A stretch of 53,730 nucleotides of DNA from Nocardioides sp. (lineage in GTDB: Bacteria > Actinomycetota > Actinomycetes > Propionibacteriales > Nocardioidaceae): contig NZ_JASBRN010000033.1 in NCBI RefSeq assembly GCF_030149505.1, positions 1-53,730 on the forward strand. Reading direction: 5' to 3'. A model generated the notes under the pieces. That model worked only from the letters and a program-made list of their open reading frames with translations, searched no databases and was not told where the DNA came from. This document shows, piece after piece, positions 33,042 through 42,293 of the stretch. The position numbers and the translations under genes were made by a program. Each line of letters opens with the position of its first letter. The first letter of the stretch is position 1.

Positions 33042-33845
33042 ATGACCGCCACCCGCCCCGAGCAGCCGACCCCGGCGTACGTCCCCCCGCACGACCTGCT
33101 GCGCGGCAAGGTGGTCGCCGTGACCGCCGGTGCCGGCGCGGGCATCGGCGCCGCGGTCGTGCGCCGGGTGCTGGAGGAGGGCGCCAAGGCGGTCGTCTTC
33201 TCCGACACCCACGAGCGTCGGCTCGCCGAGGCCGAGGAGGCCCTGGCGGCCGAGTTCGGGGCCGAGCGGGTGCGCCAGCTGGTCTGCGACGTCACGAAGG
33301 AGGAGGACGTCCAGGCGATGCTCGACGTCGCCGACGACCTCGGAGGCGTGGACGTGATGATCAACAACGCCGGCCTCGGGGGCACCACCTCGGTGCTGGA
33401 GATGACCGACGAGCAGTGGCTCAAGGTCCTCGACATCACGCTCAACGGCGCGTTCCGGTGCGTCCGGGCCGCCGGGCAGCGGATGGTCGCCGCCGGCACA
33501 CGGGGGGTGATCGTCAACAACGCCTCGGTCATCGGCTGGCGGGCCCAGGAGGGCCAGGCCCACTACGCCGCCGCGAAGGCCGGCGTCATGGCTCTGACCC
33601 GCTGCGCGGCGCTCGACCTGGCCCCCCACGGCATCCGGGTCAACGCGGTCAGCCCGTCGCTGGCGATGCACCCGTTCCTGGAGAAGGTCACCTCCCCGGA
33701 GCTGCTGCACGAGCTCAAGCAGCGCGAGGCCTTCGGCCGCGCCGCCGAGCCGTGGGAGATCGCCAACGTGATGGTCTTCCTGGCCAGCGACTACGCGTCG
33801 TACCTCACCGGCGAGGTCGTCTCGGCGAGCAGCCAGCATGCCTGA
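33042..33845 (+). CDS. ipdF: short-chain dehydrogenase IpdF
   Basis: 267 aa SDR. NAD-binding TAGAGAGIGAAVVRR (about residues 28-42), NNAG near 106-109 and the active-site Tyr-Lys pair in HYAAAKAG (about 172-179) are visible. IpdF oxidises the 5-hydroxyl of the HIP-CoA beta-oxidation intermediate. It follows fadE30 by 3 bases, and its end overlaps the kstR2 start by 8 bases (ATGCCTGA). Confidence 0.88.
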   Translation: MTATRPEQPTPAYVPPHDLLRGKVVAVTAGAGAGIGAAVVRRVLEEGAKAVVFSDTHERRLAEAEEALAAEFGAERVRQLVCDVTKEEDVQAMLDVADDLGGVDVMINNAGLGGTTSVLEMTDEQWLKVLDITLNGAFRCVRAAGQRMVAAGTRGVIVNNASVIGWRAQEGQAHYAAAKAGVMALTRCAALDLAPHGIRVNAVSPSLAMHPFLEKVTSPELLHELKQREAFGRAAEPWEIANVMVFLASDYASYLTGEVVSASSQHA

Positions 33846-34455
33846 CCAGGCCGACGGCTCGACGGCGACGGAGTCGCGGCGCGAGGAGCTGCTGCGGATC
33901 GCGGCCGACCTCTTCGCGAGCAAGGGCTTCCGCAACACCACGGTGCGCGACATCGCCGACGCCGCCGGCATCCTCTCGGGCAGCCTCTACCACCACTTCG
34001 ACTCCAAGGAGTCGATGGTCGACGAGCTCATGCGCACCTTCCAGACGGAGCTCTTCGCGGCGTACGACGAGATCCTGGCCAGCACCGACGACGCCCGCAC
34101 CAAGCTGGAGCGGGCGGTGCGGCTGTCCTTCGACACCATCGAGCGCCGCGGCGCCGAGGTGGCGATCTTCCAGAACGAGGCGGCCACGCTGGGCACCTCC
34201 GAGCGCTTCGGCTACCTCGCCGAGCGCAACCGGCAGTCCCGGGACGTCTGGGTCACCCTGCTGACCGAGGGGGTGGAGTCCGGGGCGTTGCGCCCGGACC
34301 TCGACATCACCCTGACCTACCGCTTCATCCGCGACACCGTCTGGGTCGCGGTCCGGTGGTACCGCCCCGGCGGACCGCACACGGCCACCCAGGTGGCCGA
34401 CCAGTACCTCACCATCCTGCTCGACGGAATCGCGAAGGGAACCCCCCATGCCTGA
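33838..34455 (+). CDS. kstR2: TetR-family repressor KstR2
   Basis: 205 aa. The helix-turn-helix lies at about residues 14-60 (RREELLRIAADLFASKGFRNTTVRDIADAAGILSGSLYHHF, quoted here only by its ends RREELL and YHHF). KstR2 represses ring C/D genes and is released by HIP-CoA. It sits inside the operon it should control, between ipdF and fadA6, and is thus probably autoregulated through the operator at 31798. Two matching operators are in the window. The overlaps with both neighbours are the same 8 bases, ATGCCTGA. Confidence 0.9.
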   Translation: MPDQADGSTATESRREELLRIAADLFASKGFRNTTVRDIADAAGILSGSLYHHFDSKESMVDELMRTFQTELFAAYDEILASTDDARTKLERAVRLSFDTIERRGAEVAIFQNEAATLGTSERFGYLAERNRQSRDVWVTLLTEGVESGALRPDLDITLTYRFIRDTVWVAVRWYRPGGPHTATQVADQYLTILLDGIAKGTPHA

Positions 34456-35611
34456 GGCCTACATCATCGACGCCGTCCGCACGCCGGTCGGCAAGCGCGG
34501 GGGCGCCCTCGCGGGCATGCACTCCGCCGACCTCGGTGCGCACGTGCTCTCCGCCCTGATGAACCGCACGGGCGTCGACCCGGGCGCCGTGGACGACGTG
34601 ATCATGGGGTGCTGCGACACCATCGGGTCCCAGGCCGGCGACGTGGCGCGCTCCGCCTGGCTGGTCGCCGGGCTGCCCGACCACGTGCCCGGCGTGACCA
34701 TCGACCGGCAGTGCGGCTCCTCGCAGCAGGCGGTCCACTTCGCCGCGCAGGGCGTCATGTCCGGCACCCAGGACCTCGTGGTCGCCGGCGGCCTGCAGAA
34801 CATGTCGGCCATCCCGATCTCCGCGGCGATGCTGGTCGGTCAGCAGTACGGCTTCACCACGCCCTTCGCGGAGTCGCCGGGCTGGAACGCCCGCTACGGC
34901 GACACCGAGGTCTCCCAGTTCAACTCCGCCGAGATGATCGCGGAGAAGTGGGACATCTCGCGGGAGGACATGGAGGCCTTCGCGCTCGCCTCGCACCAGC
35001 GTGCGCTCGCCGCCATCGCCGAGGGCCGCTTCGCCGGGGAGATCGCCCCTGTGACGCTGCCCGACGGCACGGTCTTCGACACCGACCAGTGCCCCCGTGA
35101 GACGTCGCTGGAGAAGATGGCCGGCCTCCAGCCGCTGGCCCCCGGCGGCCGGATCACCGCCGCGGTCGCCTCGCAGATCTGCGACGCCTCCACCGCGATG
35201 CTCATCGCCTCGGAGCAGGCGGTCGCGGAGCACGGCCTGACCCCGCGGGCGCGGGTCCACCACCTGTCCGTGCGCGGCGACGACCCGGTCTGGATGCTCA
35301 CCGGCCCCATCCCCGCGACCAAGCACGCGCTCGAGCGCAGCGGTCTCTCGATCGAGGACATCGACCTGTTCGAGTGCAACGAGGCCTTCGCCTCCGTCGT
35401 CCTGGCCTGGATGAAGGAGACCGGCGCCCCGCACGAGAAGGTCAACGTCAACGGCGGCGGCATCTCCCTCGGCCACCCGATCGGCGCGACCGGCACCCGG
35501 CTCATGACCACGATGCTCAACGAGCTCGAGCGCACCGGCGGCCGCTACGGCCTGCAGACCATGTGCGAGGGCGGCGGCCAGGCGAACGTCACCATCATCG
35601 AGCGTCTCTGA
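34448..35611 (+). CDS. fadA6: thiolase FadA6
   Basis: 387 aa acetyl-CoA acetyltransferase family. The nucleophilic Cys is in DRQCGSSQQA (about residues 86-95), NEAFASVV near 311, the catalytic His in GGGISLGHPIGATG (about 337-350) and the second Cys in MCEGGGQA (about 377). FadA6 performs thiolysis in late ring C/D degradation. It ends the fadE30 operon. The converging beta-helix gene begins its 3' end 27 bases later. Confidence 0.9.
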   Translation: MPEAYIIDAVRTPVGKRGGALAGMHSADLGAHVLSALMNRTGVDPGAVDDVIMGCCDTIGSQAGDVARSAWLVAGLPDHVPGVTIDRQCGSSQQAVHFAAQGVMSGTQDLVVAGGLQNMSAIPISAAMLVGQQYGFTTPFAESPGWNARYGDTEVSQFNSAEMIAEKWDISREDMEAFALASHQRALAAIAEGRFAGEIAPVTLPDGTVFDTDQCPRETSLEKMAGLQPLAPGGRITAAVASQICDASTAMLIASEQAVAEHGLTPRARVHHLSVRGDDPVWMLTGPIPATKHALERSGLSIEDIDLFECNEAFASVVLAWMKETGAPHEKVNVNGGGISLGHPIGATGTRLMTTMLNELERTGGRYGLQTMCEGGGQANVTIIERL

Positions 35612-35638
35612 CGCTGCGGGTCCCGGCTCCTCTGGACC

Positions 35639-37249
35639 TCAGGGGAGCCAGGAGTCGCCCCTGCCGAGCGGGAACCACAGCTCGCCGCGGTAGGTGTTGC
35701 CCGTCGTGGTGAAGGTCCCGTCCACCCACCCGACGTACCAGCCCGCGCGGATGTCGTTGTCGCTCAGCACCAGGTGGGCGGGCGTGCAGGCGCCGTAGCA
35801 GCCGAACCCGTAGGACTTCGCGCCCGTGAGCCGGACGGTGTTGCCGGTGGCGACGGTGTCGACGACCGGGCCCCAGACCTGGCCCGGGCCGCGGGTCATG
35901 AGGAACGTGCCCTCCTCGGCGCTGCTGGTCACGGTGTTGCCCAGCACGCGGGTGCCCGTGGTGCGGGAGCCGCCGAGCTCGGTGAAGGCCAGGTCGTCGG
36001 TGGAGGTGTTGCCCTCGATGAGGGTGCCGACGGCCTGGTAGACCTCGACCGCGGCGCCGTCGACCCGGTAGTCCGGCGAGGGGGCGTGGTGCCCGGAGAT
36101 CCGGTTGCCGAGGACCCGGGCGTGGTCGCCGTTGACCTCGATGCCGAAGGCGCCGTAGTCGTCGTCGGGGCCGTGGGTGTCGGGAGCCATGAGCGTGTTG
36201 TCGTGGACGTACGACGCCGCGACGGTCGCGCGCTGAGAGCCCTCACGGATCCAGACGCCGGCGACGCTGCCGGAGGCCTCGACGCCCTCGAGCAGCACGT
36301 CGTCACCCTCGACCCGGAAGCCGGCGCGGCCGCAGTCGGCGGCGTGGACGCCGCTCACCTCGAGCCAGTCGCCCTGCAGCAGCACGCACTGGCCGCCGGA
36401 GACCACGGGAGCGCCGCCGTCGCCGTAAGCCTCCACCCGGACCGGGTCCGCAGCAGTGCCGCTCTCGGTCACCACGAGCGCGCCGACGTGGCTGGTGCCG
36501 GCGCGCAGGCGCAGCACCTCGCCGGGGGCGAGGGTCGCCGCGCTCGCGCGGGCCAGGGTGCGCCACGCGGAGGTGGCGGTGGTGCCGCTCGCGTCGTCGG
36601 AGCCCGTGAGCGGGTCGACGTAGTAGGCGGTGGGTGCAGGGTCAGGGGCTGGGATGGTGGGCTCGACCGTGGGGGGCACGGTGGGGTCCACCGACGGGGT
36701 CGCCGAGGGAGTCGGGGTGGCCGTCGGACTGGGGGTGGGGGTGCTGCTCGGCACAGGGGTCGCGGTCGCTGTGGGCGTGCTGGTGGCGCCCGCGGTCGGG
36801 GTCGAGGTGGGGGTCGGGGTCGGGGTCGAGGTGAGGGTCGCAGTCGGGGACGGCGTCGCAGTCGCGGTGGGGATGGGAGTGGGGGTCGCGGTGGGCGTCG
36901 GGGTCGGCTCGACCGTGGGAGTGGTGCCGCCGTCCGTACCGCCCTGTCCGCCCTTGCCGCCTCCCTTGCCACCCTTCTTGTCGTCCTGATGTCGCTTGCA
37001 GCGGCGCTCGCGCTTGGCGCTGTCGAGCTTGGCGCAGGCCCGGCGCTGGGCTCGCTCGCCCGAGTCCGCCCGCCGTGCGGCGGTCGACACCGCTTCGACG
37101 CGCGAGCGCACGTCGTCCCCGCCGCGGGAGGCCGGCCCGTCGGCGGTGCGGGCCGAGACGGGCGTGCTGGCCATGCCGGCGAGGATCACCAGGACCGAGA
37201 CCGAGAAGAGCAGGAGTCGCCACAGGGACGCGACGGGCATGGGGGGCAT
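35639..37249 (-). CDS. secreted right-handed beta-helix protein with a Thr/Pro-rich linker
   Basis: 536 aa. A signal peptide covers about residues 1-33 (hydrophobic [15 protein letters not shown], then SARTA). A charged Lys/Gly-rich zone follows, then a low-complexity Thr/Pro/Ala linker (about 108-208). From about 213 the protein reads [20 protein letters not shown] and continues as repeated short beta-strand units ([22 protein letters not shown]), a right-handed parallel beta-helix as in polysaccharide lyases. A polysaccharide substrate or a surface-binding role is plausible; no catalytic residues are assigned. CGGAG lies 5 bases before the ATG. Confidence 0.8.
   Translation of the reverse strand: MPPMPVASLWRLLLFSVSVLVILAGMASTPVSARTADGPASRGGDDVRSRVEAVSTAARRADSGERAQRRACAKLDSAKRERRCKRHQDDKKGGKGGGKGGQGGTDGGTTPTVEPTPTPTATPTPIPTATATPSPTATLTSTPTPTPTSTPTAGATSTPTATATPVPSSTPTPSPTATPTPSATPSVDPTVPPTVEPTIPAPDPAPTAYYVDPLTGSDDASGTTATSAWRTLARASAATLAPGEVLRLRAGTSHVGALVVTESGTAADPVRVEAYGDGGAPVVSGGQCVLLQGDWLEVSGVHAADCGRAGFRVEGDDVLLEGVEASGSVAGVWIREGSQRATVAASYVHDNTLMAPDTHGPDDDYGAFGIEVNGDHARVLGNRISGHHAPSPDYRVDGAAVEVYQAVGTLIEGNTSTDDLAFTELGGSRTTGTRVLGNTVTSSAEEGTFLMTRGPGQVWGPVVDTVATGNTVRLTGAKSYGFGCYGACTPAHLVLSDNDIRAGWYVGWVDGTFTTTGNTYRGELWFPLGRGDSWLP
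36625..36935. repeat. low-complexity DNA coding the Thr/Pro linker
   Basis: Short GGGGTCGG- and GTGGGCGTC-like units repeat without a fixed period and encode the linker of the beta-helix protein. Such tracts change length easily by slippage. They also keep long false frames open on the other strand. Confidence 0.7.
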
Positions 37250-37374
37250 GGGGGCTCCGAGACCGTGGGGGGTGGTCCCGCCGGTGGGTCGCCGGAGGGC
37301 TCACCCGTCCCATCGGTCGTTCAGGAGCCGGACCTGAGGACCAGCCGGGTGAACGGCTCGGTCGTCCGGTCGAG

Positions 37375-37392
37375 ATGGCCCGTTCGGGCCAT
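37375..37392. terminator. hairpin after the PHP phosphoesterase gene
   Basis: ATGGCCCG (37375-37382) and CGGGCCAT (37385-37392) form a perfect 8-bp stem around TT, 12 bases past the minus-strand stop of the PHP gene. A run of T is missing. It may act as a terminator or processing site. Confidence 0.45.
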
Positions 37393-37403
37393 GCCGCGCA
37401 GCG

Positions 37404-38738
37404 TCAGGCGGCGGGCTCCACCCACCACGGACTGGTGTAGGCGATCCCCAGGTCGTTGCAGGGGTGCCCCTCGGGACCCGGTGTGGCGTTGGGCTGGTCC
37501 GGGTCGGAGATCCGCACGAGCAGCCAGTCGCCGTCGGCCACGTCCACCCGGGTCCGCAGCTCCAGCACGGGGCCGACGGAGAACTCCTCGACCGCCGCCA
37601 CCTCCGGCACCTCCGTGCCCGGTCGCAGCACCTGGGCCGCGAGGCGCCGACCCCGCCAGGAGCGGTCGCGGGCCAGGTCCAGCCGCAGGGTCAGCTGCCC
37701 TCTCCCGCCGCGCAGGGGGATGGTGCTGCCCATGCGTACCGGGCGGCCGCGGCGCGGTGTGGCCGTGGCGTCCAGGCGCAGCCCCGAGGTGCGGGTCGCG
37801 AAGAACCGGCGCTGACGCATCGCGCGCTTGACCCCGGCGCGGGAGTGGTCGGTGACCCACAGCCCCGTGCGGCCCTTGCCCTCGGGGAAGCCCCAGTCGG
37901 TGCCGTGCTCGTCGGTCACACCGGCGATCCCCGTGCGCCACCCGGCGTTGAGGCAGGCCACCAGCGGGCTGGACCTACCGTCGGCGTACCCCTCGAAGAG
38001 GTAGTCGTCGGTGCGGTTGAACATCTCCAGGCTCACGACCCGGTCGCGCACCCGCTCGTCGTAGTAGAACTCCTGGAAGCGGCCCGGCTCGCGGCCCGGG
38101 TGGTTGAAGCCGGCCAGGCCGTCCGCCCCGCCGTCGAGGAGCAGACCGGGCTCACGGGCCAGCCAGCTGAGGAACGGCTGCATGAGGCCGGCCTGGAGCA
38201 CGTCGACGTAGTGCTCGGTGAACCACACGTTGACGTGCCCGATCAGGGGCTCGGTCCACTCGAACCCACGGATGGCCGTGAACGCGCCGTCGGTGTCGGC
38301 AGCGTCGGCAAGCACCTTGGTCCTGGCCCAGTCGGCCTGGTGGATGCCGGCGAACTGCTTGTACTCCGGCGGCAGGGCCCCCGCGAGGACCTCGCCGAGC
38401 AGGTTGTCGCCGATGGTCGCGTGGTCGGTCAGCGCCGCGACGTCCAGGCCCGCCGCGCGCATCGAGTCGAAGGCCAGCGCCGGGTCGCCGTCCCCGTCGG
38501 AGAGCAGGGTGTGGTTGTGCAGGTCGGCGTGCAGCAGGTGGGTGCCCCGGGTGATCCGGCTGCTCCGGCTGGCGCCGGTGCTCGGCCGGGCCTCGGCCGA
38601 CAGCGCCGTACCCGTGGCCGCGCCGATGCCGGCCGCGGTCCCGGCGCCGGCGATCAGCAGGCCCGCGCCCGCTTGGGCGAAGCTGCGGCGCGACATCGGA
38701 CGGGTGGGCGCGGTGTGGCGGTGGCCGTCGGTGCACAT
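37404..38738 (-). CDS. Tat-exported PHP-domain phosphoesterase, CehA/McbA-like
   Basis: 444 aa. The N-terminus has a twin-arginine signal (SRRSFAQAGAGLL, about residues 16-28) ending near SAEA. The PHP domain begins with the metal-binding DLHNHTLLSDGD (about 66-77) and continues with LTDHATIGDN and NHPGREP, and a late TDEHGTDWGF supplies more ligands. Family members are metal-dependent phosphoesterases or carboxyl/carbamate hydrolases. The ATG at 38738 is preferred: it keeps the Tat signal whole, while the open frame extends 63 codons further into non-homologous sequence. Substrate unknown. Confidence 0.78.
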   Translation of the reverse strand: MCTDGHRHTAPTRPMSRRSFAQAGAGLLIAGAGTAAGIGAATGTALSAEARPSTGASRSSRITRGTHLLHADLHNHTLLSDGDGDPALAFDSMRAAGLDVAALTDHATIGDNLLGEVLAGALPPEYKQFAGIHQADWARTKVLADAADTDGAFTAIRGFEWTEPLIGHVNVWFTEHYVDVLQAGLMQPFLSWLAREPGLLLDGGADGLAGFNHPGREPGRFQEFYYDERVRDRVVSLEMFNRTDDYLFEGYADGRSSPLVACLNAGWRTGIAGVTDEHGTDWGFPEGKGRTGLWVTDHSRAGVKRAMRQRRFFATRTSGLRLDATATPRRGRPVRMGSTIPLRGGRGQLTLRLDLARDRSWRGRRLAAQVLRPGTEVPEVAAVEEFSVGPVLELRTRVDVADGDWLLVRISDPDQPNATPGPEGHPCNDLGIAYTSPWWVEPAA

Positions 38739-38847
38739 GTCCTGGTCAACGTCCTGGTGGCGAGGAGGTGAGGGAAGCCCGGGTGAACGTTCGTCGACCA
38801 ACGGGCGCCGGGCGGCGCAGCGGTGTCGGTGGGATAGGTTCGCGCAC

Positions 38848-39501
38848 GTGATCGCCCTGCCCGCCCACGGCTTCGTGATGCTCTCGATGCCCAAGTGCGC
38901 GTCGACGACGCTGGTCACCACGCTCAAGGGTCACGCGGAGATCCTCATGCGGGTCAACCCCAAGCTCAAGCACATGAACACCCGCACGTTCACCAAGCGG
39001 ATGGTGCCCGTGCTGGCGGGGGCCGGCTACGCGCGCAGCGACTACGAGCTGGTCACGCTCTTCCGCGAGCCGGTCTCCTGGCTGGAGTCGTGGTGGCGCT
39101 ACCGGCAGCGTCCCGCCCTGGCCGAGAAGGCCGACGGGAAGTGGACGGGCGAGACCTCCTTCGAGGAGTTCGTCGTCGCCCACATCGAGGGCGCGCCGGG
39201 CTCGATCTCCGGCCGGCAGGCACGGTTCGTGTCCCTCGACGACGACCTCACCATCGGGGTCGACCGGATCTTCGCCCTCGAGCGCCCGGACGCCTGGCAG
39301 GGCTACATCGACCGCAAGCTCGGCCGAGAGGTGGAGGTCGTCACCAAGAACTGGTCGACCTCCCAGGCGCTCCCCGAGCTCTCCGAGGGAACGCGGGCCC
39401 GGCTGACCGAGCACTACCGCGCGGAGTACGACATCTGGCAGCACCTGCTCGACCACGAGGGCGAGTGGGCGCCGCCGGCGGGGTACGTGCCGGGGCGCTG
39501 A
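38848..39501 (+). CDS. sulfotransferase-family-like protein
   Basis: 217 aa. MLSMPKCASTTLVTTL (about residues 11-26) resembles the PAPS 5'-phosphosulfate loop of sulfotransferases (usual form PKxGSTxL), and TLFREPVSWLESWWRYR (about 71-87) resembles the 3'-phosphate-binding region. PAPS-dependent transfer to an unknown acceptor is likely. TAGGTT (38835-38840) lies 7 bases before the GTG, so the mRNA may be leaderless. It sits between steroid operons without an evident role in them. Confidence 0.72.
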   Translation: MIALPAHGFVMLSMPKCASTTLVTTLKGHAEILMRVNPKLKHMNTRTFTKRMVPVLAGAGYARSDYELVTLFREPVSWLESWWRYRQRPALAEKADGKWTGETSFEEFVVAHIEGAPGSISGRQARFVSLDDDLTIGVDRIFALERPDAWQGYIDRKLGREVEVVTKNWSTSQALPELSEGTRARLTEHYRAEYDIWQHLLDHEGEWAPPAGYVPGR

Positions 39502-39514
39502 GCCCCGGCCCGGC

Positions 39515-40597
39515 TCAGACCACGTACGACGCCCCGCGCCGCAGCTCGGCGACCGCGCCGGTCACGACCCGGTCGATGAGCTCCTCGCAGGTCGGCAGGT
39601 CGTCGATCAGACCGACCACCTGGCCCGAGGCGAGCACACCGGCGTCGGTGTCGCCGTCGACCAGGCCGGCCTTGAGCATGGTGGGGGTGTTGGCCGCGAG
39701 CGCCATCTGGCCCAGGGTGCGACCGGATGCCTTCTTCATCGCCCGGCCGTCCTTGGCGATCTCCACCCACGACATCCCGGAGTCCTTCTTGAACTCCAGG
39801 GTGCGCTTGGTGGTGGGGCCCAGGCGCTTCCAGCGCGAGGACTCCTCGACCTGCTCGACCAGGTCCGTGCGCAGCATCCGGTGCGGCATCCCGTCCACCT
39901 TCGCGGTGACGACGGTGTCGGTGAGGCCCCGCTCCAGGTAGAGCTGCTTGACCGCGTCGGGAACGGCCGAGTCGGCCGTGAGGAGGAACCGGGTGCCCAT
40001 GCCGACCGCCGAGGCGCCGTACGTCAGGGCGGCCGCGAGGCCGCGTCCGTCGAAGAAGCCGCCGGCGGCGACGACCGGCATGTCGCTGCCGATGCCCTGG
40101 AGGGCGTCGAGGACCGAGGGGAGCAGCAGCGTGGTGGGGACCGGGCCGGTGTGCCCGCCGCCCTCGCCGCCCTGCACCATCACCGCGTCCGCGCCCCAGC
40201 CGGCGACCTTGACCGCGTGCTTGGCAGCGCCGATCGAGGGCATGACGACGATGCCATGGTCCTTGAGCCGCTTCACGAGCTCGGGCTTGGGCTGGAGGGC
40301 GAACGAGGCGACCTTGACGCCATGCTCGATCAGCAGCTCCACGCGCTGCGGGGCGTCGCCGGCGTCGGCACGGAGGTTGACGCCGAAAGGCTGGTCGGTG
40401 CGGCTCTTGACCTCGACGATCGCCGACTCCAGCTCCTCGTAGGACATCGTCGCGCTGGCGAGGATGCCGAGACCGCCGGCGTTGGCGGTGCCACTGACCA
40501 GGCGCGGGCCGGAGACCCAGCCCATCCCGGTCTGCACGACCGGGTGGCGCACGCCGACCAGGTCGGTGAACGGGGTGCGCAGCTGCTGCTCGATCAC
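39515..40597 (-). CDS. ipdC: FMN-dependent oxidoreductase IpdC (nitronate-monooxygenase-like)
   Basis: 360 aa TIM-barrel flavoprotein of the 2-nitropropane dioxygenase family. The opening PVVQTGMGWVSGPRLV, the central QGGEGGGHTGPV (about residues 141-152) with the FMN-phosphate loop, and AAGGFFDGRGLAAALTYGAS are typical. IpdC acts on a bicyclic CoA ester in the HIP pathway. The GTG start overlaps the ipdB stop by 4 bases. It is the last gene of echA20-ipdA-ipdB-ipdC. Confidence 0.88.
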   Translation of the reverse strand: MIEQQLRTPFTDLVGVRHPVVQTGMGWVSGPRLVSGTANAGGLGILASATMSYEELESAIVEVKSRTDQPFGVNLRADAGDAPQRVELLIEHGVKVASFALQPKPELVKRLKDHGIVVMPSIGAAKHAVKVAGWGADAVMVQGGEGGGHTGPVPTTLLLPSVLDALQGIGSDMPVVAAGGFFDGRGLAAALTYGASAVGMGTRFLLTADSAVPDAVKQLYLERGLTDTVVTAKVDGMPHRMLRTDLVEQVEESSRWKRLGPTTKRTLEFKKDSGMSWVEIAKDGRAMKKASGRTLGQMALAANTPTMLKAGLVDGDTDAGVLASGQVVGLIDDLPTCEELIDRVVTGAVAELRRGASYVV

Positions 40598-41388
40598 TTC
40601 GTGTCCTCCTTCGGCACGGGGACCTCCTTGAAGCGCAGGCCCCGGGGGTCCAGGACCTCGCGGATGACCAGCAGCTCCTCCGTGGTGGGGGTGCGGGTCT
40701 CGGGGACGTCGTCGTGGGACCCCTCCACGTGGATGGCGCACCCGCTCGCCTCGAGGACCTGGTCGACGCTCACGCCCGGGTGGACGCTCAGCAGCCTCAG
40801 CGTGCGGCCGGGACCGTTGACGTCGAGCACAGCGAGGTCGGAGACGATCCGGTGGATGTCGTTGAAGCGGGCCGCGGCCGGACCGGCCTCGGCCGCCCGG
40901 GTCGGGCCCACGCCGGAGACGACGTCCACGGCCTCGACGAACACGCGCGGGGAGTGCTTGTGCACCCAGTACGACGTGCGGTTGTTGACCGTGTTGCCCG
41001 GGGCCCCGCGCGAGCCGAGCAGCTGGCGCGTGGGGCGGTCGAAGTCGCCGATCGCGGAGATGTTCTGGTTGCCGAGCCGGTCGATCTGGGTCGCGCCCAT
41101 CATGACGTGCCGCTTGCCGTAGGCCACCACGTCGAAGACCCGCCGGAACGGGATCCAGCCCTCGACCTTGTCGGCCCTCGCGAACAGCGGGGGAGTGCCG
41201 GCGAGGAAGAGCGACTCCCCGTCGGAGATCACCAGGTCGGGGTTGGAGGTCAGCCGGGCGAGGCGGACGCCCAGCATCGGGAGCATCCCCATCGGGCTGG
41301 CGAAGATCTCGCCGTCGTCCTTGAAGGCGTCGGCGATCGCGGCGGCGCACACGTCCGCGCGGGTCACCGTGTCAGTGGGGGTGCTCAT
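40594..41388 (-). CDS. ipdB: IpdB, beta subunit of the COCHEA-CoA ring-opening hydrolase
   Basis: 264 aa protein of the CoA-transferase fold. IpdAB resembles class I CoA transferases but hydrolyses the last carbocycle of COCHEA-CoA. Segments ASPMGMLPMLGVRLARL, LVISDGESLF and GATQIDRLGNQNIS are seen; the last is typical of the beta chain. The ATG overlaps the ipdA stop by 4 bases. A true acid CoA-transferase is the alternative; context favours IpdB. Confidence 0.9.
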   Translation of the reverse strand: MSTPTDTVTRADVCAAAIADAFKDDGEIFASPMGMLPMLGVRLARLTSNPDLVISDGESLFLAGTPPLFARADKVEGWIPFRRVFDVVAYGKRHVMMGATQIDRLGNQNISAIGDFDRPTRQLLGSRGAPGNTVNNRTSYWVHKHSPRVFVEAVDVVSGVGPTRAAEAGPAAARFNDIHRIVSDLAVLDVNGPGRTLRLLSVHPGVSVDQVLEASGCAIHVEGSHDDVPETRTPTTEELLVIREVLDPRGLRFKEVPVPKEDTK

Positions 41389-42293
41389 GCCCGGGCCTCC
41401 TTCTCGGCCTGCTTCTCGGCGCGGAACGCCTCGACAGCGGCCTGGTAGGCCGCCTCGTCACCGGCCAGGAACCGGTCGTGGAAGGCCTGCCAGTCCTCGT
41501 CGGACCCGCCGGCCGCGGCGGCGTACGCCCGCTGGAACGCCTCGTCGCGCTCGTAGTCGGGGGTGCACGTGGTGAAGTGCGCACCGTGCGGCGTCTCCAC
41601 GACGCCGCTGACCATCATCCTGTTGAGCAGCAACCGCTGGACCGGGGTCTCGTAGGTGAGGCCGGCGGTGTCGACCACCTGCTCGCAGGAGACGTACGCG
41701 CGGTCGGCGGCCATGCAGAACAGGTCGTCGAAGTAGGGGTCGGGGCCGAGGTACGTCGCGTTGCCGTGGGCGTCGGCGCGGTTCATGTGCACCAGGGCGA
41801 CGTCGAGCCGCAGCGCGGGGACGGCGACGAGCTCCTCGAGACCGTGTCCCTCGTCGTACGGGCTGGTGACGGTCCGGATCCAGGGGTTGTGCACCAGGAC
41901 GTCGGACCCGAGGCCGGCGCGCAGGGGCAGGAACGGCAGGCGCTGCGCCGCGGCCTGCAGGCCGGTGTTGAACATGCCCTCGTCGAGCTCGACGACCTCG
42001 GGGATCGTGCCGTTCTGGCGGGCGCGCTGGAAGTTGGGCTCCAGCGGCACCGAGTCCAGGGACACGAAGGCGTAGACGAGCTTGCGGACCTTGCCCGCAC
42101 GGGTGAGCAGGCCGACGTCCGCGCCGCCCCAGCTGACCAGCGTGAGGTCCTTGAGGTCGGAGCGGTAGAGGGCGCGGACCAGGGCCATCGGCTTGCGTCG
42201 CGGGCCCCAGCCCCCGATCCCGATGGTCATGCCGTCCTCGAGCGTGGCGACCACCTCGTCGATGGTCATCCGCTTGTCGCGTGGGCCCTTCAC
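41385..42293 (-). CDS. ipdA: IpdA, alpha subunit of the COCHEA-CoA ring-opening hydrolase
   Basis: 302 aa CoA-transferase-fold protein. DGMTIGIGGWGPRRKPMALV (about residues 20-39) is the glycine-rich CoA-binding opening, and VHMNRADAHGNATYLG (about 162-177) is the conserved alpha-chain segment. The heteromer with IpdB cleaves the carbocycle to MOODA-CoA. The GTG start (42293) is used because it overlaps the echA20 stop by 4 bases, as at the other junctions; the frame continues open upstream in non-homologous sequence. Confidence 0.9.
   Translation of the reverse strand: MKGPRDKRMTIDEVVATLEDGMTIGIGGWGPRRKPMALVRALYRSDLKDLTLVSWGGADVGLLTRAGKVRKLVYAFVSLDSVPLEPNFQRARQNGTIPEVVELDEGMFNTGLQAAAQRLPFLPLRAGLGSDVLVHNPWIRTVTSPYDEGHGLEELVAVPALRLDVALVHMNRADAHGNATYLGPDPYFDDLFCMAADRAYVSCEQVVDTAGLTYETPVQRLLLNRMMVSGVVETPHGAHFTTCTPDYERDEAFQRAYAAAAGGSDEDWQAFHDRFLAGDEAAYQAAVEAFRAEKQAEKEARA

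Noticed and set aside
35774..37831. Long plus-strand frames opposite the beta-helix gene
   Set aside because: They consist of repetitive Gly/Arg/Val coded by the linker repeats and lack a start site; the minus-strand gene has a signal peptide and recognisable fold.
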